The notes: generated by a model from the letters alone, not told the origin. A stretch of DNA of 64,000 nucleotides from Comamonadaceae bacterium (GCA_947372865.1 CANBVJ010000003.1:1-64000), one strand, 5' to 3'; positions 34,999 through 45,147 are shown, counted from the stretch's first letter. Program-made: numbers and translations.

Positions 34999-35803
34999 GG
35001 GTGTAGCAGCGCAGTGGTCCAAACTGCACCCCTTTGAAAGCCACTATGTCCCCTATGGATTCTGTGGCGCCCAAGGCCAGCACGCCATCGGGCTGGTGCA
35101 ATTGCCGCCGCAGGTGGTTCAACACCCGTGTCTTGGTGTCTTGCAAAAAGTAAATCAGCACATTGCGCAACAAAATCAAATCAAATTTTGGGTAGTTGGG
35201 GGGCGTCTCCAGCAGGTTGGCCTGCGAGAAGTTCACGCGGCTTCTCATTTGGGGTCGCACCTGGTAACGCTGTGTGCCGACTTTCTCAAAGTATTTGTGC
35301 ACCAGGTGCGCGTCCAGGCCGCGCTGGACCTCGACGGTGGAATACAGGCCGGTGCGTGCTTTATCCAGCGCCGCATTGGAAATGTCGGTGGCCTGAATAA
35401 AAACATCCCAGCCCTGGAGCTCGGGGAAATGCTCTTGCAGCAAGATTGCCAGGCTATAGGCCTCTTGTCCGGTGGACACACCCGCGCAGCAAATGCGCAG
35501 CGCCTTGTGCTGGCGCGTTCGGGCAAGCAAGGCGGGAATCAGGTGCTCTGCCAGCGCGTTAAAAAACGCCCGGTCCCGAAAAAACTGGGTTTCGTGGGTG
35601 GCCAAGGCCTCAAATGCGCGTTGGTGCAAGGGCCCTACGGGGGTGCGCAGCAAGGTTTGCAGCAAGCCCAGCACGGTCTCGCCCTGCTGCTGCGCGAGCG
35701 GCGCCAGGCGAGATTCGACCAAATACTGCTTGTTGGCGTCCAGGTGAATGCCGGTGTGCTGCTCCACCAGGCGGTAAAAGGGCAGAAGCACCGGATCAGC
35801 CAT
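34991..35803 (-). CDS. cheR: Chemotaxis protein methyltransferase CheR
   Basis: A 270-residue S-adenosylmethionine-dependent methyltransferase that methylates receptor glutamates. After a short helical N-terminal domain come ALATHETQFFRD, the SAM-binding RICCAGVSTGQEAYSLA and ILLRNVLIYF. Family CheR enzymes often show W/GCST or AGCSTG here; AGVSTG keeps the glycines. The start at 35803 overlaps the cheB stop by eight bases (ATGGCTGA), so translation is coupled. It has no TPR extension. The receptor in this operon lacks a C-terminal NWETF-type tether. Confidence 0.94.
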   Translation of the reverse strand: MADPVLLPFYRLVEQHTGIHLDANKQYLVESRLAPLAQQQGETVLGLLQTLLRTPVGPLHQRAFEALATHETQFFRDRAFFNALAEHLIPALLARTRQHKALRICCAGVSTGQEAYSLAILLQEHFPELQGWDVFIQATDISNAALDKARTGLYSTVEVQRGLDAHLVHKYFEKVGTQRYQVRPQMRSRVNFSQANLLETPPNYPKFDLILLRNVLIYFLQDTKTRVLNHLRRQLHQPDGVLALGATESIGDIVAFKGVQFGPLRCYTHA

Positions 35804-36983
35804 AGGGCACTTTCGGGCCACGCGCCTGGCGCGTGCGAAACAGCAGCTCTTGCGGGATTTTGTGCAGCGGCAGAATCCGGTCGGCCAAGCCCAGTTGCGT
35901 GACGGCGCCCGCCATGCCCCAGACCACGCTGGATTTTTCGTCTTGCACCAGCACCTGGCCGCTGCGGGCTTTCACGTCCTGGCAGCCGCGCAGGCCGTCG
36001 TAGCCCATGCCGGTCAACACCAGCGCCAACAGGCCCGGGCCATAGACCTGCGCCGCCGACTGGAACAGCACATCCACCGAAGGGCGGCAGGAATTGACGG
36101 GCGGGTCATGCGACAGCACCATCAACACCCGTTGGCCCCGACACGTCAACGCCAGATGCTGCCCGCCTGGCGCCAGGTAAGCGGTGCCCGCCTGCGGCAC
36201 CTCACCGTGCTGCGCCTCTTTGACTGCCATCAGGCCCGCGCCACTGAGCCGGGCCGCCAAAAGCGGGGTGAAAGTGGGCGGCATGTGCTGAACAATAAAG
36301 ACCGGCACCGGCAAAGGCGCCGCCAGCAAACCAAAAATATGCTTCAAGGCCAGAGGCCCGCCGGTGGACACGCCAATCACCAAGGCGGTTACGGAAGGGC
36401 TCGGCAAGGGTATTTGGCTTGGCCGCCAAGGCAGATCGGGTGCCTGTGCGTCGCCCAGTGCGTCATTCAAACCGCCGGGGGACTCGGGCATCGGGCGGCG
36501 CGTCGGCGTGTCGGCTACCAAGGCGCGTGCGCGCCGCCTTGCGCGCTGCGCCAGGCCCAGGATCTTGGGCACCAGTTCGGCCTCCAGCACCGCAAATGCC
36601 TGTTCCATGCTGCCCTTGGTGGCGCTGGGTTTGCAGACGTAATCGCTGGCACCGGCCGCCAAGGCCAGTGCGCTGGTCGGGGCGCCGCGCTGGGTCAGTG
36701 TGCTGAACATGATGATGGGCAGGCGCGGGCTGGCCTTGCGGATTTCTCGCAGGGCGCCCAGGCCGTCAAGCTCGGGCATGTCAATGTCGAGCGTCACCAC
36801 GTCAGGCTGGAGTTCGCGCACCCGGGCGATGGCCTGCACGCCGTTGGCCGCGTAGCCCACCACCTCAAGCGCCGGGTGCTTGGACAAGGCCGTGGCAATG
36901 ATGCGGCGCATAACGGACGAGTCGTCCACCACCAGTACCCGGATTTTTGTGTCTGCGTTGGTGGACATGGTGCGCCCGTTCAT
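35796..36983 (-). CDS. cheB: Protein-glutamate methylesterase CheB
   Basis: A 395-residue response-regulator methylesterase that removes receptor methyl groups when phosphorylated by CheA. The receiver domain has Asp20-Asp21, phosphoacceptor Asp66 (TLDIDMPELDG), Thr/Ser in STLTQRG and Lys118. A Pro/Arg-rich linker (about 145-195) precedes the catalytic domain, whose triad is Ser206 (GVSTGGP), His233 (VQHMPP) and Asp329 (GMGYDG). I prefer the ATG at 36983, which overlaps the cheW stop as ATGA; ATGs at 36968 and 36992 are alternatives. It feeds the adaptation arm of this pathway. Confidence 0.94.
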   Translation of the reverse strand: MNGRTMSTNADTKIRVLVVDDSSVMRRIIATALSKHPALEVVGYAANGVQAIARVRELQPDVVTLDIDMPELDGLGALREIRKASPRLPIIMFSTLTQRGAPTSALALAAGASDYVCKPSATKGSMEQAFAVLEAELVPKILGLAQRARRRARALVADTPTRRPMPESPGGLNDALGDAQAPDLPWRPSQIPLPSPSVTALVIGVSTGGPLALKHIFGLLAAPLPVPVFIVQHMPPTFTPLLAARLSGAGLMAVKEAQHGEVPQAGTAYLAPGGQHLALTCRGQRVLMVLSHDPPVNSCRPSVDVLFQSAAQVYGPGLLALVLTGMGYDGLRGCQDVKARSGQVLVQDEKSSVVWGMAGAVTQLGLADRILPLHKIPQELLFRTRQARGPKVPYG

Positions 36984-37414
36984 TCCACGCAAGCAAAGAC
37001 CAGTTTGTTCGCGTCCAGAACCAGCAGCAATGCGTCAGCCAATGGGTGGAACCCGACGATGACTTCGGCCGCTGCCGCTGGCAGATGGCTGGGCGGCACG
37101 TCAAACTGTGCCGGATCCAGCGCCACGATGTCGCAAATGGCGTCCACCACCAAGGCGAACACCGTGCCCCGCAAGCGCAGGTAAACCGCCATGGCGCCGT
37201 CTTCGCTGGCGCGGGGCGGCAAGCCCAAGCGTTTGCGCAGGTCGATGGCCGTCACGATCTGGCCCCGCAAATTGACCAAGCCCGACACCGCGTACGGCGC
37301 CAGGGGCACGGGCGTAATTACCGGGCAGGCGGCAAGCTCCAGCACCTGGTCGCTGGGAATGCAAAAGTAAAAGCCTTCGGCATAAAACGTGGTCAAGGAC
37401 AGCTTGCCGGTCAT
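36980..37414 (-). CDS. cheW: Chemotaxis coupling protein CheW
   Basis: A 144-residue single CheW domain that links receptor and CheA kinase. The sequence FCIPSDQVLEL near the N-terminus and VSGLVNLRGQIVTAIDLRKRL near residues 42-62 are standard CheW signatures. Its ATG overlaps the cheA stop (ATGA) and its stop overlaps the cheB start, so it is translated as part of a coupled chain. CheA itself already carries two CheW-like domains, so this is a third copy of the fold in the system. Confidence 0.94.
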   Translation of the reverse strand: MTGKLSLTTFYAEGFYFCIPSDQVLELAACPVITPVPLAPYAVSGLVNLRGQIVTAIDLRKRLGLPPRASEDGAMAVYLRLRGTVFALVVDAICDIVALDPAQFDVPPSHLPAAAAEVIVGFHPLADALLLVLDANKLVFACVE

Positions 37415-39660
37415 GCGGGCAGGCTTTCCAGTGGTGGCGGCGCATGGGTGAGGGCAGTCGCCGCGTGCGCCTGGCCCGGCGCGGGGTCAAGTTGGCATTG
37501 CCGCAGTATTTCCTGCATGTCCAAAATACTGAGCACCTGCGCGCCAAAAATCGCGCTGCCCACAATTCCCCGTTGGGGGGGCGATACAAGGATGATTTCC
37601 GGGGCGATATGCACAATGTCGTGGATCCGCGCCACCACCAGGCCCAAGGGCTGGCCCTGGTGGTAGTGCACGATCACCGTTAGGGTGTCCGAAATTTCGG
37701 CGCGCTGAGGCGCCACACCTTCGATGTAGTCCGACAACCACACCAGCCGCATGATCTGGTCGCCGTACACCAGCACGTCCTGGCTGCCGCGCGGGGCTAG
37801 CTGGCGGGCGGAAAAGGTTTCCAGCCGGTCCACATAGTCCAGCGCCACGGCGAGGCGCGGTATGGACGGCAGGTCAAACAGCAGCATGGCTTGGGTGCTG
37901 GCCACGGGCGGCGACAGGTCGTTGAGCTCGGCCTTAAACGCCTTGTCCGCCAGTTTGGATGCCAGCCCCGAGCGCAGGGCAAGGCCGCCCACGTCCAAAA
38001 TGAGTGCCACCTGCCCGTCACCCAAAATAGTGGCGCCGCTGTAAATTCTGCTGCTTTTAAGCAGCGGCCCCACCGACTTGACGACCACTTCCTGCATGAA
38101 AAGCACCTTGTCCACGACCAGGCCAAACACCAGGTCCCCCGCCTGCACCACCACCACGTGCCGGGCGCAGTTCGCGTCGGTTGGGGGCGGCGCCAGTGCA
38201 AGTTCTTGTTGCAAATAGGTCAGAGGAATCAGCGTGTCGCGCAAACGGAATACAGACACGCCATAAAAGTCCTCGACGCGCGGGTCGGACGGGGCCAGGC
38301 GGATCATCTCCAGCAGGTGGTTTTGCGCGATGGCAAAGCGCTGCTCGGCGCACTGCACAAACAAGGCCGGCAAGATCGCTAAGGTCAGGGGAATTTGCAG
38401 GCGCAGCGTGGTGCCTTCGGGTCCGGTGCGCATATCGACCGCGCCACCAATGTGCTGCACATGCGTGCGCACCACGTCCAGGCCCACGCCCCTCCCGGAC
38501 CAGTGCGTGACCGACGCCTTGGTAGAAAAGCCCGGTAGGTAAGTGAAATCCAGGATTTCCCGCTGCGTCATGCGGGCGGCGCGCTCCTGCGTCACCAGCC
38601 CTTTTTCCACTGCGGTGTGGGCCACCAGCGCCAGGTCAACGCCGCCGCCGTCGTCGGCGACTTCAATCACGACCATGCCGTTTTCGTGCAGGGAGCGCAG
38701 GCTCACGGTTCCGGTTTCGCTCTTGCCGCTCGCCAGCCGCTGTGCGGGGGGTTCAATGCCGTGATCCACACTGTTGCGCAAAATGTGGATCAGCGGGTCG
38801 CGGATGGCGTCCAGCAGCGTGCGGTCAAGCTCGGTTTGCGCCCCGATTTGCACGAGCTGGACTTTTTTGCCACAGTCCTGCGCCATGTCGCGCACCAGTC
38901 GGGGAAATTTGGACCACAGGCTGCTGACGGCCTGCATGCGCGTTTTCATGACGCGCTCCTGCAATTCCAGCGTAATCAGGTCAATGGTGCGCACGGTGCT
39001 GGCAAAGTGGGCGTCTGCGCTGTGGTCCGTAAAGGACAACAGGCGGTTGCGGGCAAGCACCATTTCGCTCACCAGGTTCATTAGGGTGTCGAGCGCCTCC
39101 ACGCTGACCTTGACAGGCGCCAACAGTTCGGATGTGTTTGCTGCGCCTGGCAGCATGGGTTCGAGGTCCGGGTCAAAGATGGGTTCGGGTGCGGATTGCA
39201 GGGATTGCGCCTTTATGGCTGCGCCGCCGGGTGAGGGCGGCACCCCATCGTCCGATGCGCCTGCAAAAGGCGCGCGCCCCTCGGCCAAGGCGCGCAGACG
39301 CTGCAGCAAGGCGTCGTCGTCCCCGGCGGGCTCAACGCGCTGTGCGGCGATGCCGCGCACAATGAGGCGCAGGCAGTCCAGGCTCGCCAGCAGCGCGTCT
39401 GTCAGCGGCATGTCGGCCACCAATGCGCCCTCGCGCAGCTTGGTCAGCAGGGATTCGCCCGCGTGCGCCACCTTTTCCAGGCGCCCAAAGGAAAAAAAGC
39501 CGCTACTGCCCTTGAGCGTGTGCAGCGCCCGAAAAATACTGCCCAAGAGTTTTTTGTCTTGTGGCGTGGTTTCGAGCTGCACCAGATCGGCGTCGAGCTG
39601 GTCGAATATCTCCTGCGCCTCCAGCAAGAATTCATCCAGGATATGCGCGCTGTTGAGCAT
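37411..39660 (-). CDS. cheA: Chemotaxis histidine kinase CheA with two CheW-like domains
   Basis: A 749-residue hybrid-free CheA. The HPt domain has the phosphorylated His47 in ALHTLKGSSGFF. A flexible Pro/Ala-rich stretch (about 130-180) replaces the usual P2 CheY-docking domain. The dimerisation helices contain LMNLVSEMVLARNRLL, and the kinase domain shows the N box HILRNSVDHGIE, the G1 box VADDGGGVDL and the G2 box GRGVGLDVV. Two CheW-like regulatory domains follow, one from about residue 440 to 570 and another from about 590 to 740 (FGLVVDKVL and LGLVVARIHDIV). It phosphorylates the receivers of CheB and the cyclase. The cheW start overlaps its stop. Confidence 0.94.
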   Translation of the reverse strand: MLNSAHILDEFLLEAQEIFDQLDADLVQLETTPQDKKLLGSIFRALHTLKGSSGFFSFGRLEKVAHAGESLLTKLREGALVADMPLTDALLASLDCLRLIVRGIAAQRVEPAGDDDALLQRLRALAEGRAPFAGASDDGVPPSPGGAAIKAQSLQSAPEPIFDPDLEPMLPGAANTSELLAPVKVSVEALDTLMNLVSEMVLARNRLLSFTDHSADAHFASTVRTIDLITLELQERVMKTRMQAVSSLWSKFPRLVRDMAQDCGKKVQLVQIGAQTELDRTLLDAIRDPLIHILRNSVDHGIEPPAQRLASGKSETGTVSLRSLHENGMVVIEVADDGGGVDLALVAHTAVEKGLVTQERAARMTQREILDFTYLPGFSTKASVTHWSGRGVGLDVVRTHVQHIGGAVDMRTGPEGTTLRLQIPLTLAILPALFVQCAEQRFAIAQNHLLEMIRLAPSDPRVEDFYGVSVFRLRDTLIPLTYLQQELALAPPPTDANCARHVVVVQAGDLVFGLVVDKVLFMQEVVVKSVGPLLKSSRIYSGATILGDGQVALILDVGGLALRSGLASKLADKAFKAELNDLSPPVASTQAMLLFDLPSIPRLAVALDYVDRLETFSARQLAPRGSQDVLVYGDQIMRLVWLSDYIEGVAPQRAEISDTLTVIVHYHQGQPLGLVVARIHDIVHIAPEIILVSPPQRGIVGSAIFGAQVLSILDMQEILRQCQLDPAPGQAHAATALTHAPPPLESLPA

Positions 39661-39716
39661 GGTCAGGGTTTAAGAAGGGCAGGGCGTTCAGGCTTGAAAT
39701 GTAGACACACCAATGC

Positions 39717-41519
39717 CTAAATCTGTACCTTGCTGACCAGGGTTTGTAATTCTGTGGCCATTTCGCGCAGCTTGGCAGCCGCTTGTTCGGCGCTGCTGGC
39801 GCCCTGCGAAGTGTCGCGTGACACCTGCGACACCGAGCCCACGTTTCTGGCGATCTCCGCGCTGCCGTTGGCTGCGCTGCTGACCGCCTTGCCGATTTCG
39901 TTGGCGGTGGCGGCCTGTTCTTCTACCGCGCTGGCAATGACGCTGGCGATATCGTCAATTTTCCGGATGATCTCGGCGATCGCACCGATGGAGGACACGG
40001 CGCCTTGCACGTCCCCCTGGATGTTGGCAATGCTTTTGCTGATTTCGTCGGTAGCACGCGAGGTCTGGCGGGCCAGCTCCTTCACCTCATTGGCCACCAC
40101 GGCAAAGCCCTTGCCCAGCTCGCCGGCCCGCGCCGCTTCGATGGTGGCGTTGAGCGCCAGCAAATTGGTTTGCTCGGCAATGGACGAGATGACCTTCAAT
40201 ACGCTGCCGATTTCCTGGCTGCTGACACCCAGTTTGGCCATGGTTTGCGTGGTGGCCCGTGCTTCGACCACCGCCCGGTTAGTGACGGCAGACGCCGCCA
40301 TGGCGTTGGACGAAATCTCCCGAATGCTTACGCTGAGCTCTTCAACGCCGGTGGAAACCTGCTGCATATTGCCGCTCACTTGTGTGGCGGCTGCCGCTGC
40401 GGACGCGGCCTGCGCGGTGGTTTCTTCTGCGTTGGAGCTCATCTGGATGCTTACAATTGATAGGTCTTGCGCAGCCAGCGACAGGCTGCTTGCGTTGGCG
40501 GAAATTGCCTTGAACGCCTGGCGCGCCGTGTCAATGAGCTGGTTGACCTGCGCGGAAACGTCCAGCAAAAAGCCCTCTTTCCCCTCCAGTAGCACGGTTG
40601 CCGTGAAGTCGCCATTGGCTGCCGCGCTGATGGTTTCACCGATCTGCCGGGTGGTTTCCTGCGCCAGAAGCTGGTTTTTATGCTCGGCCTGGGCCGCCTG
40701 GCGGGCCTGTTGCAGGCTTTTTTGGAGCAGCGCCACGGCGCGCGCCATTTCTCCGATTTCGTTGTCGCAGTCGGTGTTGAGCAACGGCACGTCCAACTCG
40801 CCCTCGGCCAGTTCAAGCAAGACCCGCTTGAAGTCTTGTACCGGGGCGATGACAGAGGTGGCAACTAGGTAAATCGTCAACAGCGACAAGCCCATCGCCC
40901 CCAGGTACAAAGACAGCTGCACGCGGGTGAGCAAATCGCCCCGTTCAATGGCCGTATTGACTGCGTCCCGCACACTTTGGGTTTTTTGCGTTGTGATCTC
41001 GCCAAGGGAGGCGGTCAAGGCTTCTTGGGTGCCGATGTATTGCGCAGACCGAATCCATTGGGTGGCTTGGGCCACGCCATCGGGGCCTTGGGCGAGCTGC
41101 ATGGCCCGGTCAACCAGCAGGTAGTAAGCGTCCAGCGGCTGGGCCAATGCCTCCAGTTTTGCCTTGGTTTGCGGCGTGCTGCTGGTCGCTTTTGCCTGTT
41201 CGTACACATTGAGCAAGTTGCGCTTGGCCGTCACGGTGCTGGCCGCCGCCTTGTCTGCGTTCGCGGTGTCGAGCGCGCTGACGTAGAGAACGAAGGCGCT
41301 GGTGTTGCGCGCGATGTTGTGGACCTCCAGGTTCATCTCCCGCACATTGGAAATTCCCAGCACGTCTTGGCTGTACAGCGTGAATGTGAAGCCTTTGATC
41401 TTTTCGATGCCCCGCAAGGACGCCGCGGTCAGCAACGAGGTCAACAGCAACACCACGCCAAATCCAATCAGCAGCTTGGTCTTCACGCTGAGCCGGGCAA
41501 ACGCATTGGAATTGCGCAT
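39717..41519 (-). CDS. Methyl-accepting chemotaxis protein (chemosensory receptor)
   Basis: A 600-residue transmembrane chemoreceptor. TM1 is about residues 13-35, an all-helical four-helix-bundle-like periplasmic sensor spans about 36-205, TM2 is near 206-226, and a HAMP segment follows ([23 protein letters not shown]). A further helical stretch precedes the signalling domain, whose hairpin tip is [19 protein letters not shown]. The protein ends [11 protein letters not shown], without a pentapeptide tether for CheR/CheB. GGAGG lies 6 bases before the ATG. It is the first gene of the operon and presumably sets the input; the ligand is unknown. The cheA start is 56 bases downstream. Confidence 0.94.
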   Translation of the reverse strand: MRNSNAFARLSVKTKLLIGFGVVLLLTSLLTAASLRGIEKIKGFTFTLYSQDVLGISNVREMNLEVHNIARNTSAFVLYVSALDTANADKAAASTVTAKRNLLNVYEQAKATSSTPQTKAKLEALAQPLDAYYLLVDRAMQLAQGPDGVAQATQWIRSAQYIGTQEALTASLGEITTQKTQSVRDAVNTAIERGDLLTRVQLSLYLGAMGLSLLTIYLVATSVIAPVQDFKRVLLELAEGELDVPLLNTDCDNEIGEMARAVALLQKSLQQARQAAQAEHKNQLLAQETTRQIGETISAAANGDFTATVLLEGKEGFLLDVSAQVNQLIDTARQAFKAISANASSLSLAAQDLSIVSIQMSSNAEETTAQAASAAAAATQVSGNMQQVSTGVEELSVSIREISSNAMAASAVTNRAVVEARATTQTMAKLGVSSQEIGSVLKVISSIAEQTNLLALNATIEAARAGELGKGFAVVANEVKELARQTSRATDEISKSIANIQGDVQGAVSSIGAIAEIIRKIDDIASVIASAVEEQAATANEIGKAVSSAANGSAEIARNVGSVSQVSRDTSQGASSAEQAAAKLREMATELQTLVSKVQI

Positions 41520-41637
41520 TCTTTTCCTCCGTTCATAAAAACAGCAGTTCCGCGCTCAGCCCCAGCGCAGCACCGGTGTGGCGTGCAGCCAGCGCCCGAA
41601 TCGGGTGAGCCGCTACAAACGCAAAAAACTGTTTTTA

Positions 41638-41643
41638 ATTATA
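41638..41643 (-). promoter_or_regulatory. Candidate -10 element of the chemosensory operon
   Basis: An exact TATAAT on the minus strand, about 120 bases upstream of the receptor start, in an unusually AT-rich stretch (roughly 41,625-41,705) of an otherwise GC-rich region. TTGCCG lies upstream but 21 bases away, too far for a standard -35; no better -35 was found. Confidence 0.4.
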
Positions 41644-41733
41644 TCTCTTACTATTATTGGTATTTATTGCGGCAATTATTTGAATGAAAAATTCCGCATG
41701 CAGCGACCCAAAGTGCCGCCGAATACGGCAGGT

Positions 41734-42561
41734 TCAGGGCTGCGCCAGGATTGCCGATGGCTTCAAAAAGGCCCAAAGCGCATCGAGTACGGCCTCTGGC
41801 GCTTCTTCCATCAGCGCGTGGCCGGCAGCTACGCGGCACACCGTGGCTTGGCGCGCCAAGGCCACCAGGCTTTGCGCCGCCTTGGGCGGCGTCATCTGGT
41901 CGTTGTCACCCAGCAAAAACAGGGCAGGGCATTGCACTTTTGGCATGGCTTGCTCGCCGCCGTTGTAGCTGTCGCATGCCTTGAAGCTGCGGTAAAACAC
42001 ATTGACCTGGGTGTTACTGGCCAGCACGCGGCGCATCAGGGCACGCCCGGCGCCGTGCAGCCAAGTGCCCGGCCCCAGTGTGGAGGGCGGCGGCGCCATC
42101 ATGGAATGGGAAAAGGTGTTGACCATGTCAATGCCTTGCATGGGCGCCGACACGGCGGCTTCCAGCAGCGCCACAGACACCCGCATGGGGTACGCGGTGC
42201 CCAGCAAGGCCAGGTGGCTCACGCGTTCAGGCGCCAGCGCTGCGGCCTCGAGCGCAATCAGCGAGCCCAGGCTGTGGCCTACCAGCGCGGCCTTTTGCAC
42301 GCCCAGCGCGTCCAGCAGGGAAATCACGGTGCGCGCGGCCTGTTCTACCGTCTCAGGGGCGTCACCGGCGCTCTTGCAGTGGCCGGGCAGGTCGATGGCC
42401 AGCACGTTGAAGCCGTGGTTGGCAAAGTAGCGGCTTTGCAGAATCCAGACACTGTGGTCATTGAGCGCGCCATGCACAAAAACCACGGTGGGGCGTTCGG
42501 GCGCAAAGTCCTTGCCTGCGGTGTAGGCGTACAAACTGGCATCGTTAACGGTAATGAACAC
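41734..42561 (-). CDS. Alpha/beta hydrolase
   Basis: A 275-residue soluble alpha/beta-fold hydrolase. The oxyanion loop is FVHGALND, the nucleophile elbow GHSLGS (Ser near residue 96), the acid is in [11 protein letters not shown] and the histidine in [11 protein letters not shown]. This looks like the esterase/epoxide-hydrolase-like group acting on small esters, but nothing narrows the substrate. It is transcribed alone, divergent from the LhgO-like oxidoreductase, and its 3' end faces the start region of the chemoreceptor with a 215-base gap that holds the AT-rich promoter region noted separately. Confidence 0.87.
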   Translation of the reverse strand: MFITVNDASLYAYTAGKDFAPERPTVVFVHGALNDHSVWILQSRYFANHGFNVLAIDLPGHCKSAGDAPETVEQAARTVISLLDALGVQKAALVGHSLGSLIALEAAALAPERVSHLALLGTAYPMRVSVALLEAAVSAPMQGIDMVNTFSHSMMAPPPSTLGPGTWLHGAGRALMRRVLASNTQVNVFYRSFKACDSYNGGEQAMPKVQCPALFLLGDNDQMTPPKAAQSLVALARQATVCRVAAGHALMEEAPEAVLDALWAFLKPSAILAQP

Positions 42562-42695
42562 GTGGAAATCCTTGTGAAGCGGCGCAATCAGCCCATTGTG
42601 CCCAACTCACACCCGCGCTTTTCCAACGCGGCGACTGCGCCATACTGCACTCCCCGGGTCGCCCCGACCCAGCCCTCGCCCTGAAGGATCAACCC

Positions 42696-43826
42696 ATGGA
42701 CAACTTAAACGCCAAGGCCGAGCCGGTAGACGCCGTCGTCATCGGCGCGGGCGTGGTGGGGCTGGCGGTGGCCCGCAGTCTGGCGCTGGCCGGGCGCGAG
42801 GTCTGGGTGCTGGAGGCGGAGGGCGCCATAGGCACGGGCGTGAGTGCACGCAACAGCGAGGTGATTCACGCCGGCATTTACTACGCCGCAGGCGCCTTGA
42901 AAGCACGCCTGTGCGTGCAGGGACGCCAGCAGCTCTACGCCTATTGCGCAGAGCGCGCCATTGCGCACCAGCGTTGCGGCAAGCTCATCGTGGCCAGCAC
43001 GCCCGTGCAGGTGGAGCTGCTGCGTGCCACCCAAGCCAAGGCGCAGGCCAACGGGGTGGACGACTTGCAATGGCTTAGCCGCGCGCAAGCGCAGGCCCTG
43101 GAGCCCGCGCTGGAATGCCACGCAGCGCTGTTGTCGCCCAGCACCGGCATTGTGGACAGCCACGCGCTGATGCTGTCTTTGCAGGCAGACATCGAGAACG
43201 CCGGCGGCCAGGTCGTACTCAACGCGGCGGTGGACGTTGTAGCGCTTGGTCACGGCGCGGATAGCCGCCATCGGGTGCAAACGGCGGACGGCACTTGCCT
43301 GGCGGCGCGCACCGTGGTCAACGCGGCAGGTCTGTCGGCGCCGACGCTGGCCCGGCGCATGAAAGGCTTGGCCGCTGACAAGGTGCCCACACCGTTTTAC
43401 GCCAAAGGCAGCTATTTCTCGCTCTCTAGCCGCGCACCCTTTCGCCATTTGGTCTACCCGGTGCCCGAGGTGGCAGGTTTGGGCGTGCACCTGACGCTGG
43501 ACCTGGGCGGTCAGGCCAAGTTTGGTCCGGACGTGGAATGGGTGGACACGCCCGACGCCTTTACCGTGGACCCAGCGCGGGCAGAGGGTTTTTACGCCGC
43601 CGTGCGCCAGTATTGGCCGGGTTTGCCCGACGGCGCCTTGCAGCCCGCGTATGCCGGGATTCGCCCCAAAATCAGTGGCCCCGGCGCCCCGGCTGCTGAT
43701 TTTTGCGTCCAAGGCCCGCAAGACCATGGCGTGACGGGCTTGGTGAACCTGTTCGGCATTGAATCACCCGGCCTGACCAGCGCGCTGGCGCTGGGCGACT
43801 GGGTGGCGCGGCTGCTCGAAGCCTGA
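42696..43826 (+). CDS. FAD-dependent oxidoreductase, L-2-hydroxyglutarate oxidase-like
   Basis: A 376-residue DAO-family flavoenzyme. The FAD-binding motif [19 protein letters not shown] covers about residues 12-30, followed by [13 protein letters not shown], a sequence characteristic of the L-2-hydroxyglutarate dehydrogenase/oxidase (LhgO) group. The C-terminal [10 protein letters not shown] and [14 protein letters not shown] are also typical. It would oxidise a 2-hydroxy acid, probably L-2-hydroxyglutarate, delivering electrons to quinone or oxygen. It is a single gene between divergent and convergent neighbours. Substrate assignment is by resemblance only. Confidence 0.88.
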   Translation: MDNLNAKAEPVDAVVIGAGVVGLAVARSLALAGREVWVLEAEGAIGTGVSARNSEVIHAGIYYAAGALKARLCVQGRQQLYAYCAERAIAHQRCGKLIVASTPVQVELLRATQAKAQANGVDDLQWLSRAQAQALEPALECHAALLSPSTGIVDSHALMLSLQADIENAGGQVVLNAAVDVVALGHGADSRHRVQTADGTCLAARTVVNAAGLSAPTLARRMKGLAADKVPTPFYAKGSYFSLSSRAPFRHLVYPVPEVAGLGVHLTLDLGGQAKFGPDVEWVDTPDAFTVDPARAEGFYAAVRQYWPGLPDGALQPAYAGIRPKISGPGAPAADFCVQGPQDHGVTGLVNLFGIESPGLTSALALGDWVARLLEA

Positions 43827-43851
43827 GGCAGCCCAGGCGCCAAGTTGGCGC

Positions 43852-45147
43852 TCAGGCCGCCTTTTCTGCCACCTTGAGCGCGCGCTTGAGGTCGTCTACC
43901 AAATCGTCCGGGTCCTCCAGGCCAATCGACAGGCGGATGGTGCCCGGGCCGATACCGGCGCTCTTGAGCGCCGCGTCGTCCATGCGGAAGTGGGTGGTGC
44001 TGGCCGGGTGGATCACCAGGCTGCGGCAGTCGCCCACGTTGGCCAGATGGCTGAAAATTTTCAGGCCCTCAATGAATTTTTGCCCCTGGGCGCGCGTGCC
44101 CTTGATGTCAAAACTAAACACCGACCCGGCGCCACGTGGCAGCAGCTTCTTGGCCAGTGCGTGGCTGGGGTGGGTGTCCAACATGGGGTGGCCCACGCGC
44201 GAGACCATGGGGTGGCTCGCCAAAAACTGCACCACTTTTTCGGTATTGCCCATGTGGCGCGCCATGCGCAGGGGCAGGGTCTCAATCCCTTGCAGGATCA
44301 GCCAGGCGCTGTGCGGGCTCATGCAGGCGCCAAAGTCGCGCAAGCCCTCGCGCCGCGCGCGCAGCAAAAAGGCGCCCACCGTGCTTTCCTCGCTGAACAC
44401 CATGTTGTGAAACCCGGCGTACACCTGGCTGAGTTCGGCAAACTTGCCGGACTTTTCCCAGTCAAAGGCGCCGGAATCAACCACCACGCCGCCCACCACC
44501 GTGCCGTGGCCGGACAAAAACTTGGTCGCCGAGTGGTAGACCAGGTCGGCGCCGTGGTCAAAAGGCTTGATCAGCCAGGGCGAGGTGAGTGTGGAATCCA
44601 CCAGAAGCGGCACACCGTTCTCATGCGCCAAAGCGCTGATGGCGCCAATGTCGAGCACGTCCAGACCGGGGTTGCCCACGGTTTCACCAAAGAACAGCTT
44701 GGTGTTGGGGCGCACGGCGGCCCGCCAGGCGTCCAGGTCGTTGGGGTTGACGAAGGTGGTGTCAATGCCAAAGCGCCTGAGCGTGTAGTGCAGCAGGTTG
44801 TGCGAGCCGCCATACAGCGCGGTAGACGCCACGATGTGCGAGCCCGCGCCCATCAGCGTGCAAATCGCCAGGTGCAGTGCGGCCTGGCCGCTGGCCGTGG
44901 TGATGGCGCCTATGCCGCCTTCGAGTGCTGAGACGCGCTGCTCCAGCACCGCGTTGGTCGGGTTGCTGATGCGGCTGTAGACGTGGCCAGCGCGTTCCAG
45001 GTTAAAGAGCGAAGCCGCCTGGTCGCTGGACTCAAAGACAAACGAGGTCGTCAGGTGGATCGGCACCGCGCGGGCGCCGGTGGCGTCGGGGCTGGCGCCT
45101 GCGTGCAGGGCCAAGGTGTCAAATCCGGGGTCAGCGTAGCCGGTCAT
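43852..45147 (-). CDS. metY: O-acetylhomoserine sulfhydrylase (aminocarboxypropyltransferase)
   Basis: A 431-residue PLP enzyme of the Cys/Met metabolism family that makes homocysteine (or methionine with methanethiol) from O-acetylhomoserine. The PLP lysine is in YHSATKFLSGHG, and YSRISNPTNAVLEQRVSALE and SLVIHPASTTH are family signatures; length fits MetY rather than the shorter MetB/MetZ. The ATG at 45147 gives the usual MTGYADPGFDTLALHAG; the 14-residue longer reading is not family-like. The 112-base spacer to the divergent CBS gene is too short for a large riboswitch and I saw none. Confidence 0.92.
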   Translation of the reverse strand: MTGYADPGFDTLALHAGASPDATGARAVPIHLTTSFVFESSDQAASLFNLERAGHVYSRISNPTNAVLEQRVSALEGGIGAITTASGQAALHLAICTLMGAGSHIVASTALYGGSHNLLHYTLRRFGIDTTFVNPNDLDAWRAAVRPNTKLFFGETVGNPGLDVLDIGAISALAHENGVPLLVDSTLTSPWLIKPFDHGADLVYHSATKFLSGHGTVVGGVVVDSGAFDWEKSGKFAELSQVYAGFHNMVFSEESTVGAFLLRARREGLRDFGACMSPHSAWLILQGIETLPLRMARHMGNTEKVVQFLASHPMVSRVGHPMLDTHPSHALAKKLLPRGAGSVFSFDIKGTRAQGQKFIEGLKIFSHLANVGDCRSLVIHPASTTHFRMDDAALKSAGIGPGTIRLSIGLEDPDDLVDDLKRALKVAEKAA

